Below are positions 44,257-52,757 of a DNA stretch of 64,000 bases, piece by piece. The DNA is from UBA11889 sp046582115 (GTDB lineage Bacteria; Pseudomonadota; Gammaproteobacteria; Pseudomonadales; Azotimanducaceae): NCBI GenBank assembly GCA_046582115.1, contig JAYGFA010000050.1, positions 1-64,000 of the forward strand, written 5' to 3'. The notes below the pieces were generated by a model that made no database searches, was not told the DNA's origin, and saw only the letters and a list, made by a program, of their open reading frames with translations. The stretch's first letter is position 1. Each line of letters starts with the position of its first letter. The position numbers and the translations under genes were made by a program.

Positions 44257-44774
44257 CTAGTCCAGCTTGATGACGCCCATTGTCCAGGCCCCGAAGCAAC
44301 ACGTACGGTGAAGGAGTCAATTGGCAACTCGTTAAAAGCTGTGTCGTCAACGATGCCGGTTAAGAACCAATGTGCGAGCTCCTCCACGGTAATATTGCGT
44401 ATTGGCAGGGTTGAAACGTCCCGAGGCAGGAACGGGATGCGTTCATCGCCGAACATTGCGACAACGTAATTACCTTCTTTGACGACTGTCAAATAGGGGG
44501 ACTGCTCAGGCAGTAACACCTTTTCGTCGAGCGCCTCACACAAGGTCTTTAGTCGATTCTTGATTTCGTTGTAGTCAAAGCACAGTCCGTCGTCCCCGAT
44601 GTTGCCGTCTACGACTGCTTCTACTTGGAAATTGTGGCCGTGAAGATTCTCTCGCTCGGTCGCAGAAAAGATCGTGAAATGCGCGGCAGAAAAGTGCAGA
44701 TATTCTTTCTTAATTTCTATGGTCGCACGCTTGTTTTCGGCGTGAGATCCTACTTTGTTAGGGGTTTGCTGCAT
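44253..44774 (-). CDS. Divergent 6-pyruvoyltetrahydropterin synthase/QueD-like protein
   Basis: 173 residues, longer than QueD (about 120) because of an insertion near residues 88-120. The three zinc ligands H32, H45 and H47 (LHGH) are kept. The catalytic residues are not: the Cys of C-x3-HGH is R41, the His of the LDH motif is E84, and the pterin-anchoring Glu near the C-terminus reads S161 (VASGPG). E42 gives E-x-x-HGH, the motif of PTPS-III folate-pathway enzymes. Thus the product may not be QueD's 6-carboxytetrahydropterin. It heads the operon with the SDR and VUT genes. Role in folate-like, biopterin or queuosine chemistry is open. Confidence 0.8.
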   Translation of the reverse strand: MQQTPNKVGSHAENKRATIEIKKEYLHFSAAHFTIFSATERENLHGHNFQVEAVVDGNIGDDGLCFDYNEIKNRLKTLCEALDEKVLLPEQSPYLTVVKEGNYVVAMFGDERIPFLPRDVSTLPIRNITVEELAHWFLTGIVDDTAFNELPIDSFTVRVASGPGQWASSSWTR

Positions 44775-44903
44775 CGCGGCATCGTAACATATGGGTCGTG
44801 AGCAACCGCCCTGTCAAGGGGTCTTGTGCCGGCTGCGGTTCGAGTACTTGCTAATCAGAACGAGCCGCCCTAGGTTGCCATCCAGACACCAGAAGGAGAG
44901 ATC

Positions 44904-46121
44904 ATGGCAGCCTTGGATGGAATGCGGATTCTTGACATGACGCAGTGGGAGGCGGGGACCGCTTGCACGCAGTCACTCGCATGGTTGGGCGCCTCCGTCG
45001 TTAAGATCGAACAACCGGGTGTTGGAGATCCGGGAAGGGGTCTTCGTGGAAATGACGGCGTGGATTCGGAGTATTTCGTCAATTGGAACAGCAACAAGCG
45101 TAGCGTGACAATCGATCTCAGTTCCGAGAAGGGACGTGATTTATTGCTGCAAATGGTGCCGCGTTACGACGTGTTTGTTGAGAACTACGGACCCGGGGTT
45201 GTCGAAAAACTCGACATTGGCTACGACGTCATGCGGGCCCTCCATCCAGATATTATTTACCTGCGGATTAAGGGGTTTGGCACAACAGGTCCGTACGCAC
45301 ATTACAAGTGTATGGACATGGTGGCTCAGGCCGCAGCGGGAGCGTTTTCGATTACGGGTGAACCCGACGGTCCGCCGATGCGTCCAGGCCCAACGATGGG
45401 AGACGCAGGTACCGGGGTACAAGCGGCATTGGCGATTTCGGCTGCATATGCTCAAAAACTCAAGACCGGAGAGGGTCAGCTCATTGAATTATCGATGCAG
45501 GAAGCCATGACGTATTACCTACGCACGGCTATATCGAGGACGAAATTTGGCCAGGTCGCCACGCCACGTACCGGTAACGGTGAGAATCCTTTCGTTTCTT
45601 TGTATCCCTGTGCTCCGGGCGGTCCAAACGACTATGTTTTTGTGATGGCCGTAAACCCCAGGATGCGGGAAGCAGTCTGCCGTACTGTCGGCCTGCCAGA
45701 GCTACTCTCGGACCCGCGCTTTAGTACCGCTCAAGCTCGTCACGAAAACCGCCACCTGTTGTTCGATGAAATTGGTGCTTGGACTCGGTCGCACACCAAG
45801 AGGGAGTGTATGTCTGAGTTAGCAGAGGAGGGGGTCTGTGCGAGTCAAGTGTACGAAACAAACGATTTATTTACGGATCCCCATTTGGTTGAGCGCGACT
45901 TCGTGCACAAGGTCGAGCACGCGGTTCATGGACAAGTCCAGTTGTTGGGTTGGCCAGCGCGCATGTCGAAGAGCCGGGTAGCAATTCAAGCGGCTCCACT
46001 ATTGGGTGAACACACAGATGAAGTGCTTACCGAGGATCTGGGGCTTTCGGCGGAAGACATCAGCGATTTGAGACTAAACGGATCCATCGGTGGTGAGATG
46101 ATCCAAGAAACGCGTACATGA
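44904..46121 (+). CDS. Class III CoA-transferase (CaiB/BaiF family)
   Basis: 405 residues from the ATG at 44904, which has GAAGGAGA upstream. Motifs: WLGASVVKIEQPGVGDP, NSNKRSVTIDLSSEKG, and GPTMGDAGTGVQAAL with the catalytic Asp. It is the third member of this family in the window, with about the same length but different sequence. It sits alone between the divergent PTPS operon and the VanY-like gene 32 bases downstream. CoA transfer between carboxylic acids is expected. Confidence 0.92.
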   Translation: MAALDGMRILDMTQWEAGTACTQSLAWLGASVVKIEQPGVGDPGRGLRGNDGVDSEYFVNWNSNKRSVTIDLSSEKGRDLLLQMVPRYDVFVENYGPGVVEKLDIGYDVMRALHPDIIYLRIKGFGTTGPYAHYKCMDMVAQAAAGAFSITGEPDGPPMRPGPTMGDAGTGVQAALAISAAYAQKLKTGEGQLIELSMQEAMTYYLRTAISRTKFGQVATPRTGNGENPFVSLYPCAPGGPNDYVFVMAVNPRMREAVCRTVGLPELLSDPRFSTAQARHENRHLLFDEIGAWTRSHTKRECMSELAEEGVCASQVYETNDLFTDPHLVERDFVHKVEHAVHGQVQLLGWPARMSKSRVAIQAAPLLGEHTDEVLTEDLGLSAEDISDLRLNGSIGGEMIQETRT

Positions 46122-46153
46122 AAGTTGACGTCTAAGAGTGAGGCTTCGGATCA

Positions 46154-46681
46154 ATGACTGAATCAAAAGTCATCACGGACCTTCATCAAACACTCGGCAT
46201 TCCCGCCGATTACTCCGTCCGAACCGGACTTGCTCAACAACAGACGCCCGACAACTTAGTCGACATTGGCGTCGACGTTTTTGATCGGCGACAACAGTTA
46301 CGTTCGGATGCGGCGGACGCATGGGCGAGATTACGAGAAGCGGCGTCCTTAGATGGCGTGACCTTGCAGCTCGTTTCTGCATATCGTTCGCTTGAGTACC
46401 AGGTTGATTTGATTCGGGGCAAGGCTGAGGCGGGAGAATCAATCGATGAAATCCTTAGCCGCATCGCGGCGCCGGGATACAGTGAACATCAAGGAGGATG
46501 TGCAGTCGATGTGACGAGTCCCGGTGTTGATCCTTTGACCGAGTTGTTTGAGGAAACGCGGGCGTTTCACTGGCTCCTTTCATCTGCAGTCAACTACCGG
46601 TTTGCGCTGTCATACCCGCGTAATAATCCATACGGGGTAGTGTATGAACCGTGGCATTGGTGTTATGGGCCATCGGAATAG
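46154..46681 (+). CDS. VanY-like D,D-carboxypeptidase (peptidase M15 family)
   Basis: 175 residues. The zinc-peptidase motifs of the M15B family are present: SAYRSLEYQ, the metal-binding SEHQGGCAVDV (His and Asp ligands) and EPWHWCYG (Glu base and last His). No signal peptide or transmembrane segment is seen, which is unusual for a wall-cleaving enzyme and points to a cytoplasmic or non-classically exported role, such as acting on murein peptides during recycling. No vancomycin-resistance genes are nearby, so it should not be called a resistance gene. Confidence 0.88.
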   Translation: MTESKVITDLHQTLGIPADYSVRTGLAQQQTPDNLVDIGVDVFDRRQQLRSDAADAWARLREAASLDGVTLQLVSAYRSLEYQVDLIRGKAEAGESIDEILSRIAAPGYSEHQGGCAVDVTSPGVDPLTELFEETRAFHWLLSSAVNYRFALSYPRNNPYGVVYEPWHWCYGPSE

Positions 46682-46720
46682 GCCAATCGTGCCGGTTGAA
46701 AGATGCGGATCTTGAAACGG

Positions 46721-47104
46721 TCATCCTGTCTGAATTTTATCGATCAGGAGGCCGTAAAAATGGTCTTCACGTTCAAATAGCCAACCAATGTGTTGACCGC
46801 ACTCGGCACACATAGCCAGCCGCCATAGGTAACCGGGAAACCAACTATCTGCGGCCACGGTAGGCCCTTCAATCGCGCACCCTAATGCTTCTTGGTAGCA
46901 GCCGAAGTGGTGAGTGAAACCATGGGGATTACTAAAGCTGTGTTCGTGTGAACCGTCGATGTCTAATCGGTCGTTTGCATGTGCTAACACATGGGAACAG
47001 GCCAGACAAAAGACGTAGCCCTCTTTCGGACGGTCGTTTTCTCTAAGCCGTTCCTTCAGAAGGGGGTCGAGCGTCTCTGTCTCTTTTACGTGAACGCCAG
47101 TCAT
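46721..47104 (-). CDS. Bacterial CULT (cereblon-type) domain protein
   Basis: 127 residues, essentially one domain. It matches the cereblon CULT domain, which in eukaryotes binds thalidomide and degrons: zinc cysteines C33, C36, C99 and C102 (FCLAC; CAEC), HEHSFSNPHG in the middle, and the SWFPGYLW...GWLFE region. The three tryptophans that form the ligand cage (W88, W94, W108) have the same 6 and 14 residue spacing as the Magnetospirillum MsCI4 protein. The single domain without a Lon-like partner is the known bacterial arrangement. Its natural ligand is unknown; uracil-like or cyclic imide compounds are candidates. No functional gene partner is obvious. Confidence 0.86.
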   Translation of the reverse strand: MTGVHVKETETLDPLLKERLRENDRPKEGYVFCLACSHVLAHANDRLDIDGSHEHSFSNPHGFTHHFGCYQEALGCAIEGPTVAADSWFPGYLWRLAMCAECGQHIGWLFEREDHFYGLLIDKIQTG

Positions 47105-47248
47105 ATGCTTCGATCAATGGCTGCCTTTTTCTATGATTCGCTGAAACCATCTATCAAGGAGCTTGATCTTGCAAGTTACTTGATGAGGAATTCGATGATT
47201 TTCGGGACCGCGACATTCGGGCAGTACCTGGTACGCCCCGTGCATGGG

Positions 47249-48454
47249 CTATTCAAGTAGTGACTTTAGATCAACGTCCGGACTCGAGAGTGCGTTAGGG
47301 TCGATGGTCTTACCAATGAGTTGCTTCGCTACCATGAATTCACGCGGCGAATTTACAACCTCTGCCGCCACTACCTTCCCGCCGCAAAAGTGAAACATTG
47401 CGAACTCATGGGTTTCGGGTTCTCCGCGAGTGACCGATTCGTCGCCATCGGAGGAAAAACCTACCATTTGTAACTTGAGATCGTATTGGTCGGACCAGAA
47501 CCAGGGGATACTCGCATACCGCTTGTCGCCCCCGGCAAGGTTGCTAGCGGCAACGCGCGATTGTTCCATGGCGTTGGGTACCGATTCCAAACGAAGACGT
47601 CGGTCCAACAATGCATTTGGGTGATTTGTGCAATCACCGGCTGCAAAAATGGACGGATCGCTGGTGACGCATCGTTCGTCTACGACAATACCGTTGTTAC
47701 ACGTGAGACCTGCATCGGAAGCGATCTCAACGTTAGGCACTACGCCCACGCCGACGATGACCAAATCTGCGTCAACGGTGGTTCCATCTTCGCACAGCAC
47801 CTGTGTTACTCGCCCATTACCGACGAATGCCGAAGCTCGTGCCCGGGTCCTTATGTCGACGCCCCGGGCGTTGTGTAGTTCGTGATAAAACGTTGACATA
47901 AACGGATGTGTGACGCGCTCGAGAATACGTTCTTCCATCTCCAAAATAGTTACTTGCACGGGTGTTGCTGTCGTGACGGCCGCGACTTCAAGGCCGATAT
48001 ATCCACCGCCAACGATCACCATACGCGATGCGCTTTCCATGTCGATTCGGATTTTGTCGACATCGGCAATGGTACGAAGTGTGTACACCCCGTCGAGGTC
48101 GATACCGGGCAGATCCAGTCGCCGAGCGCGGCTGCCAGTGGCAAGCAGTAGCTGATCGTAGGCCACCAGCGATCCGTCGCTGCAGGCGAGAAACCGACCC
48201 TCGCGATCGATGTTTTCGACCGTTATTCCGGTTCGCACATCAATTGTACGATCGACATAAAACTTCTCCGGCCTCAAGAAAACCTTGTCGAGTGGCTGTT
48301 CGCCAGCAAGATACTGTTTCGAAAGGGGCGGCCTTTGATACGGAATATGGGGTTCCGCACCTATCAGAATTAATTCGCCCTCGAAGCCTTCTTGTCGGAT
48401 ACTCGCCGCCGCTTGCCCGGCGGCATGTCCACCGCCGACAATTACGATCGCCAT
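47249..48454 (-). CDS. FAD/NAD(P)-dependent ferredoxin reductase (rhodocoxin/putidaredoxin reductase type)
   Basis: 401 residues of the two-dinucleotide-fold reductase family: N-terminal IVGGGHAAGQAA for FAD, the RPPLSKQYL motif, a second loop IVGGGYIGLEVA for NAD(P), and FAAGDCTNHPN closing the FAD fold. Enzymes of this type hand electrons from NADH to a [2Fe-2S] ferredoxin serving a P450 or dioxygenase. No P450 or ferredoxin gene is adjacent. It ends 145 bases from the start of the CULT gene on the same strand; this gap holds nothing recognisable. Confidence 0.9.
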   Translation of the reverse strand: MAIVIVGGGHAAGQAAASIRQEGFEGELILIGAEPHIPYQRPPLSKQYLAGEQPLDKVFLRPEKFYVDRTIDVRTGITVENIDREGRFLACSDGSLVAYDQLLLATGSRARRLDLPGIDLDGVYTLRTIADVDKIRIDMESASRMVIVGGGYIGLEVAAVTTATPVQVTILEMEERILERVTHPFMSTFYHELHNARGVDIRTRARASAFVGNGRVTQVLCEDGTTVDADLVIVGVGVVPNVEIASDAGLTCNNGIVVDERCVTSDPSIFAAGDCTNHPNALLDRRLRLESVPNAMEQSRVAASNLAGGDKRYASIPWFWSDQYDLKLQMVGFSSDGDESVTRGEPETHEFAMFHFCGGKVVAAEVVNSPREFMVAKQLIGKTIDPNALSSPDVDLKSLLE

Positions 48455-48541
48455 CTTTTCCCCAGCGCAATAATACTAACGGGCTATTGTAGAGGTGCTC
48501 CGTTCCTCAGGACACAACGTATGGTGGTGGTGAATAAATGG

Positions 48542-48871
48542 TCAGCCCTTCTTGTCGGGCATGGGGACCGGGAACGGCGTTACGGTTGCGCCGGCACTGT
48601 CGGTGATCTTGGCGGTTCCCTCCTTTTCCACCTCGTCGACGCGAACGATAGCGTGGATTGGGATGAAGCTCCGTCGCACGCCTGCAAATTCGCCGCGAAG
48701 TTTATCCTCACCTGGATCTATCACCATTTGCGATTTTTCCCCGAAAACGTAATCCTCGATTTCGACGAAGCCATATAGGTCGCTCTGGTAAATCGAGCGG
48801 GCATAGACCTCATAGATCTGCCCCTGATTGTGGAAGTAAATTCGATAGATGTGTTTCTGATCGTTAGCCAT
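48542..48871 (-). CDS. DUF1820 family protein
   Basis: 109 residues matching the Gammaproteobacterial DUF1820 family: IYRIYFHNQGQIYEVYARSIYQSDLYGFVEIEDYVFGE at the start and EFAGVRRSFIPIHAIVRVDEVE later, with a short variable tail. No function is known for the family. It is a small monocistronic gene upstream of, and divergent from, miaB, which is a common arrangement in Gammaproteobacteria. The 104-base gap between them holds their promoters. A length of about 110 residues is normal. Confidence 0.9.
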   Translation of the reverse strand: MANDQKHIYRIYFHNQGQIYEVYARSIYQSDLYGFVEIEDYVFGEKSQMVIDPGEDKLRGEFAGVRRSFIPIHAIVRVDEVEKEGTAKITDSAGATVTPFPVPMPDKKG

Positions 48872-48975
48872 TGAAAATTTCGTTGGTGTCTTGCTCCTAT
48901 TAGTATAGTCGATGCTGAGGATTTCAAGGTGCCCTATAATCGCGCGCGAAACCGCGCTGTGTGGTTGAGGATTGG

Positions 48976-50286
48976 ATGAAGCTTTTTGTAAAAACCCAGG
49001 GCTGCCAGATGAACGAGTACGACTCGTCTCGAATAGCTGACCTGCTCGCTGATACTCACAACGCGACGCTCGTCGAGGCGGAACAAGATGCTGACGTCAT
49101 TCTCTTGAATACCTGCGCAATACGGGAGAAAGCTCAAGAGAAGGTGTTCCATCAATTGGGTCGGTGGCGACGTCTTAAAGTTGAACGGCCGGATCTCATC
49201 ATCGGCGTTGGCGGATGTGTGGCAAGCCAAGAGGGCGCCGCAATTACCTCGAGAGCCCCATTTGTCGATATGGTATTTGGGCCGCAAACACTGCACCGAC
49301 TCCCTAACATGATTGATGAGTTTCGTGAGTCGGGAATCGCTGTCGTTGACGTTAGCTTTCCCAAGATCGAAAAATTTGACCATCTTCCAACGCCGAATGC
49401 GGGCGGCCCCTCCATGTACATTTCCATCATGGAAGGATGCAACAAATACTGCAGTTTTTGCGTTGTTCCGCATACGCGTGGGCATGAGGTTAGCCGGCCG
49501 ATGGATGATGTGGTCCAAGAGGTCGTCGACGTCGCCAGACAAGGCGTCCGGGAGATTAATTTTCTTGGACAAAATGTCAACGCGTACCGCGGTCCCACCG
49601 ATAGCGGTATCGCTGATTTATCCGAGCTGATTCACGAAACGGCTCGTGTCGAAGGAATTGATCGGATTCGCTTTACGACGTCCCATCCGATTGAATTTAC
49701 GGATAATTTGGTTGCCGCCTATCGTGACGTTCCTGAACTGGTCAGTCACTTGCATTTACCGGTCCAATCTGGATCGGATCGCATTCTCGCCAAGATGAGA
49801 CGACGATACACCAGGCTGGAATACAAATCGCTTGTGCGAAGGATTCGGGCGGCGCGACCCGATATTTATCTCTCGTCGGATTTCATCGTCGGATTTCCGG
49901 GCGAGACGGATGAAGATTTTGAAGACACCATGGAGCTGGTTCGATCGCTAGATTTCGATGTGTCTTTCAGCTTTATATACAGTCCGCGACCCGGAACGCC
50001 GGCCGCATCTCTGTCCGATTCGACGCCAATGGAGGTCAAACAACACCGCCTCTCGATATTGCAGGACCAACTGCGCAAACAAGCCCGGCGGCACGCACTC
50101 GGTATGGTCGGGCATGTGGAAAGAATTCTAGTGACTGGCCCTTCGCGAAAAGATCCAGGAGAACTTCAAGGCCGTACCGAGAATAATCGCGTGGTGAATT
50201 TTCGCGGTAGTCTCGAAGACGCGTTTGTTGACGTCATGATCGACGAAGCGCTACCCAATTCATTACGTGGTCGTCTCACAGCGTGA
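48976..50286 (+). CDS. miaB: tRNA-2-methylthio-N6-dimethylallyladenosine synthase
   Basis: 436 residues from the ATG at 48976 (MKLFVKTQGCQMNEYDS). Three cysteines of the N-terminal MTTase domain (TQGCQMN, NTCAIR, GGCVA) ligate one 4Fe-4S cluster, and the radical-SAM cluster is GCNKYCSFCVVPHTRG at about 154. A TRAM domain ends the protein. MiaB adds the methylthio group to isopentenyl-A37 of tRNAs reading UNN codons. It opens the block miaB, phoH-like, ybeY, corC, lnt that is conserved in Gammaproteobacteria. Secure. Confidence 0.98.
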   Translation: MKLFVKTQGCQMNEYDSSRIADLLADTHNATLVEAEQDADVILLNTCAIREKAQEKVFHQLGRWRRLKVERPDLIIGVGGCVASQEGAAITSRAPFVDMVFGPQTLHRLPNMIDEFRESGIAVVDVSFPKIEKFDHLPTPNAGGPSMYISIMEGCNKYCSFCVVPHTRGHEVSRPMDDVVQEVVDVARQGVREINFLGQNVNAYRGPTDSGIADLSELIHETARVEGIDRIRFTTSHPIEFTDNLVAAYRDVPELVSHLHLPVQSGSDRILAKMRRRYTRLEYKSLVRRIRAARPDIYLSSDFIVGFPGETDEDFEDTMELVRSLDFDVSFSFIYSPRPGTPAASLSDSTPMEVKQHRLSILQDQLRKQARRHALGMVGHVERILVTGPSRKDPGELQGRTENNRVVNFRGSLEDAFVDVMIDEALPNSLRGRLTA

Positions 50287-50409
50287 TGCGATTCTGAATG
50301 GGTTATCGAGAGCGTTAGGCTTCCACGTCGTTGGTTCGATGCTCGTTAGGCGGACGCCAATTAGAAGAAATACGGCAAACGTCGATTTGACAGACGAAAT
50401 CCCATCGAT

Positions 50410-51498
50410 ATGCTTGGCAGTTCAGGGAATGGACATCAAAACGACTTGAGTGATGAGTCGCGCGTGGTCGCATTGACCACCAACGTAAATCTAGAACCTA
50501 ACGATTCGCGCCGTTTGGCGGCCCTTTGCGGTCCGTTCGATCAAAATATTAAACATCTAGAGAAGCGCCTCGGAATCAATATAACTAACCGCGGAAACGC
50601 GTTTCAGATCACTGGACCCGAACACGGAGTTCAGGCAGGTAGCGCGCTGTTGTCCCAGCTCTATGTTGAAACGCGCGAAACCAACGTGCTTGACCCAGAT
50701 ACTGTGCATTTGTTTCTGCAAGAAGCGGGTGTGGAAGATTTGGTCGCCCGAAGTCAACCGCATGTACAACATGACGGGGTTGTCGTGACAACGCGTCGGA
50801 AACCAATTAAACCCCGTGGCGGTAATCAAATTCGGTACGTCGAACGAATTCGTCAACACGACATCAATTTTGGCGTGGGGCCAGCTGGAACAGGTAAAAC
50901 CTATCTAGGTGTCGCGTGCGCGGTTGAGGCATTGGAAAATAAGAGAGTCAGCCGCATTCTACTTGTCCGACCTGCGGTGGAAGCAGGCGAGAAGCTCGGG
51001 TTTCTGCCCGGAGATGTTTCCCAGAAAATTGATCCTTATTTGCGGCCTCTTTACGACGCTCTTTATGAAATGCTCGGAGTTGAAAGGGTCAATAAATATA
51101 TCGAAAGGAATGTGATCGAGATTGCCCCACTGGCGTTCATGCGTGGTCGTTCGCTTAATAATTCTTTCATTATTCTTGATGAAGCCCAAAACACGACGCT
51201 TGAACAAATGAAGATGTTTTTGACGCGAATTGGTTTTGGATCAACTGCAGTTATTACCGGCGATGTAACTCAGATCGACCTTCCGTTGGGAAGCGGTCAA
51301 CGGTCCGGATTAATCCATGTACTTCGTGTTCTCGAAGACGTGAAGGGTTTGAGTTTTACTCGATTTGACTCGAAGGACGTAGTTCGCCATCCGTTGGTAC
51401 AGCGTATCGTTGAAGCGTATGCGCGTGAAGATGCGTTGGGTCCATCGCGGAAACCGGATCTGGGCCAACAGAGCGATAGAAGTGGTTCAGGTAGTTAA
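50410..51498 (+). CDS. ybeZ: PhoH-like ATPase (YbeZ/PhoL)
   Basis: 362 residues starting at an ATG without clear ribosome site (a TTG at 50446 is an alternative). It has the PhoH fold: GPAGTGKTYLG (Walker A) at about 158-168, FIILDEAQNTTLEQMKMFLTRIG with Walker B, and TGDVTQIDLP. It is an ATP-binding protein thought to work with YbeY in ribosome and RNA quality control. It belongs to the conserved block with miaB upstream and ybeY, which its end overlaps. The 122 bases between miaB and this gene hold no gene. Confidence 0.94.
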   Translation: MLGSSGNGHQNDLSDESRVVALTTNVNLEPNDSRRLAALCGPFDQNIKHLEKRLGINITNRGNAFQITGPEHGVQAGSALLSQLYVETRETNVLDPDTVHLFLQEAGVEDLVARSQPHVQHDGVVVTTRRKPIKPRGGNQIRYVERIRQHDINFGVGPAGTGKTYLGVACAVEALENKRVSRILLVRPAVEAGEKLGFLPGDVSQKIDPYLRPLYDALYEMLGVERVNKYIERNVIEIAPLAFMRGRSLNNSFIILDEAQNTTLEQMKMFLTRIGFGSTAVITGDVTQIDLPLGSGQRSGLIHVLRVLEDVKGLSFTRFDSKDVVRHPLVQRIVEAYAREDALGPSRKPDLGQQSDRSGSGS

Positions 51499-51928
51499 CG
51501 ATCCGATTGATATCCAAATCGGGAACGGTACTCGCATACCGAATGCGGACGATCTAGGCGAATACGCGAAAGCTGCTATGGAAGATGAAACGGGTGCCGT
51601 CTGCATAAGGGTCGTTGGCGAACATGAAGGCCGAGAGCTTAATTTCCGATACTGTGCAAAGGACCAGGCGACCAACGTACTGTCGTTTGTCAGTGAGCTT
51701 CCCGATTCCCTTGGCGACATTGCAATATGCGCCCCGGTGGTAGAGGCCGAAGCAGAATCACAATCGAAGTCGCTAGCTGATCACTACGCTCACATGGTCG
51801 TTCACGGGGTGCTGCACCTGCGCGGGTTTGACCACGGTGACGCGGATCAAGCGGTATTAATGGAAGAACGTGAAAACCAAATTCTGCGAAGTCTTGGAAT
51901 AGCTGATCCGTACGAATCTGATGGTTGA
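51482..51928 (+). CDS. ybeY: Endoribonuclease YbeY (16S rRNA 3'-end maturation)
   Basis: 148 residues from the GTG at 51482, which matches the usual YbeY length; a longer frame to 51410 overlaps phoH-like further and adds an atypical N-terminus. The zinc motif HGVLHLRGFDH (H-x3-H-x5-H) is exact and ATNVLSFV precedes it as in the family. The RNase processes 16S rRNA 3' ends and degrades defective 70S ribosomes with the help of partner proteins. It overlaps phoH-like by 17 bases and corC by 8, so all are co-translated. No ribosome site can be shown. Confidence 0.9.
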   Translation: MVQVVNDPIDIQIGNGTRIPNADDLGEYAKAAMEDETGAVCIRVVGEHEGRELNFRYCAKDQATNVLSFVSELPDSLGDIAICAPVVEAEAESQSKSLADHYAHMVVHGVLHLRGFDHGDADQAVLMEERENQILRSLGIADPYESDG

Positions 51929-52757
51929 AGTTGACGAAAAACGCCCACGATGGCGGGAATGGTTAAATGAACTGGTTTCCCCAGAACTTGATACTGAACA
52001 TCTAGGGTTTGAGGATCTTTTGCGCGAAGCTGCTGCCCGCGAGCTGTTGAATCCTGACGCCCTCAACATTATTTATGGAGCGTTGCAAGTGGCCGACATG
52101 CGAGCGAGGGACATCATGATTCCTCGTTCACAGATGGCAAGCGTGAACGTTGACGCGCGGCTGGAGGAGTTCCTGCCGTTCGTGATTGAACAAAAACACT
52201 CGCGATTTCCCGTGATTGGGGACGACCTGGACGATGTAAAGGGCATCTTGCATGCGAAGGACATCTTGCCTTGGACCTTGGAAGACGACTGGGATGATTT
52301 TGACATTAAAGACATCATTCGCAGCGCTTCGGTCGTACCTGAAAGCAAGCGGTTGAACGATTTGCTTCAAGAATTTCGATCGACCCGGAACCACATGGCA
52401 ATGGTGATCGATGAATATGGACACGTATCTGGCGTGGTCACGATCGAAGACGTGCTTGAGCAAATTGTTGGTGATATTGAAGACGAGCACGACATCGACG
52501 ACGACAGCTTTATCAAGGAGCTCGACGATCGCAGCTTCAACATTAAAGGCACCACGACCATAGAAGATTTCAACGAATATTTTAACACTCACTTTGACGC
52601 GGAGCAGTTCGACACGATTGGAGGCATCGTTGCTAAGGAATTCGGTTATCTGCCGAAGCGTGAGGAAACCGTAATCGTTGAAGGTTTTGCGTTCAAAGTA
52701 TTGAACGCCGACAGCCGGCGAATTCGGCTGCTTCATCTCACTTGCCCACGAAGCTAA
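51921..52757 (+). CDS. corC: CorC/HlyC family transporter-associated protein (CBS domains)
   Basis: 278 residues. A pair of CBS domains occupies about residues 65-190 (DIMIPRSQMASVNV, FPVIGDDLDDVKGILHAKD, NHMAMVIDEYGHVSGVVTIEDVLE), followed by the CorC_HlyC C-terminal domain (FDTIGGIVAKEFGYLPKREE). It is the soluble CBS protein encoded before lnt in many Proteobacteria, associated with Mg/Co efflux in Salmonella. No membrane segment is present. It overlaps ybeY by 8 bases and lnt by 16. Regulatory nucleotide binding is known for CBS domains in general but not visible here. Confidence 0.92.
   Translation: MVEVDEKRPRWREWLNELVSPELDTEHLGFEDLLREAAARELLNPDALNIIYGALQVADMRARDIMIPRSQMASVNVDARLEEFLPFVIEQKHSRFPVIGDDLDDVKGILHAKDILPWTLEDDWDDFDIKDIIRSASVVPESKRLNDLLQEFRSTRNHMAMVIDEYGHVSGVVTIEDVLEQIVGDIEDEHDIDDDSFIKELDDRSFNIKGTTTIEDFNEYFNTHFDAEQFDTIGGIVAKEFGYLPKREETVIVEGFAFKVLNADSRRIRLLHLTCPRS

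Noticed and set aside
44253..44774. Direct call as queuosine synthase QueD
   Set aside because: The catalytic Cys, His and C-terminal Glu are not at the expected positions, so only a PTPS-like call is supported.
46154..46681. Vancomycin resistance gene vanY
   Set aside because: No vanRSHAX neighbours and no signal peptide; only the M15 peptidase family can be claimed.
48934..49572. 212-codon minus-strand open frame
   Set aside because: Antisense to miaB, whose iron-sulfur cysteines are in the plus-strand frame.
50267..50449. 60-codon plus-strand open frame between miaB and the phoH-like gene
   Set aside because: Overlaps both neighbours, no ribosome site and no family match; more likely spacer.
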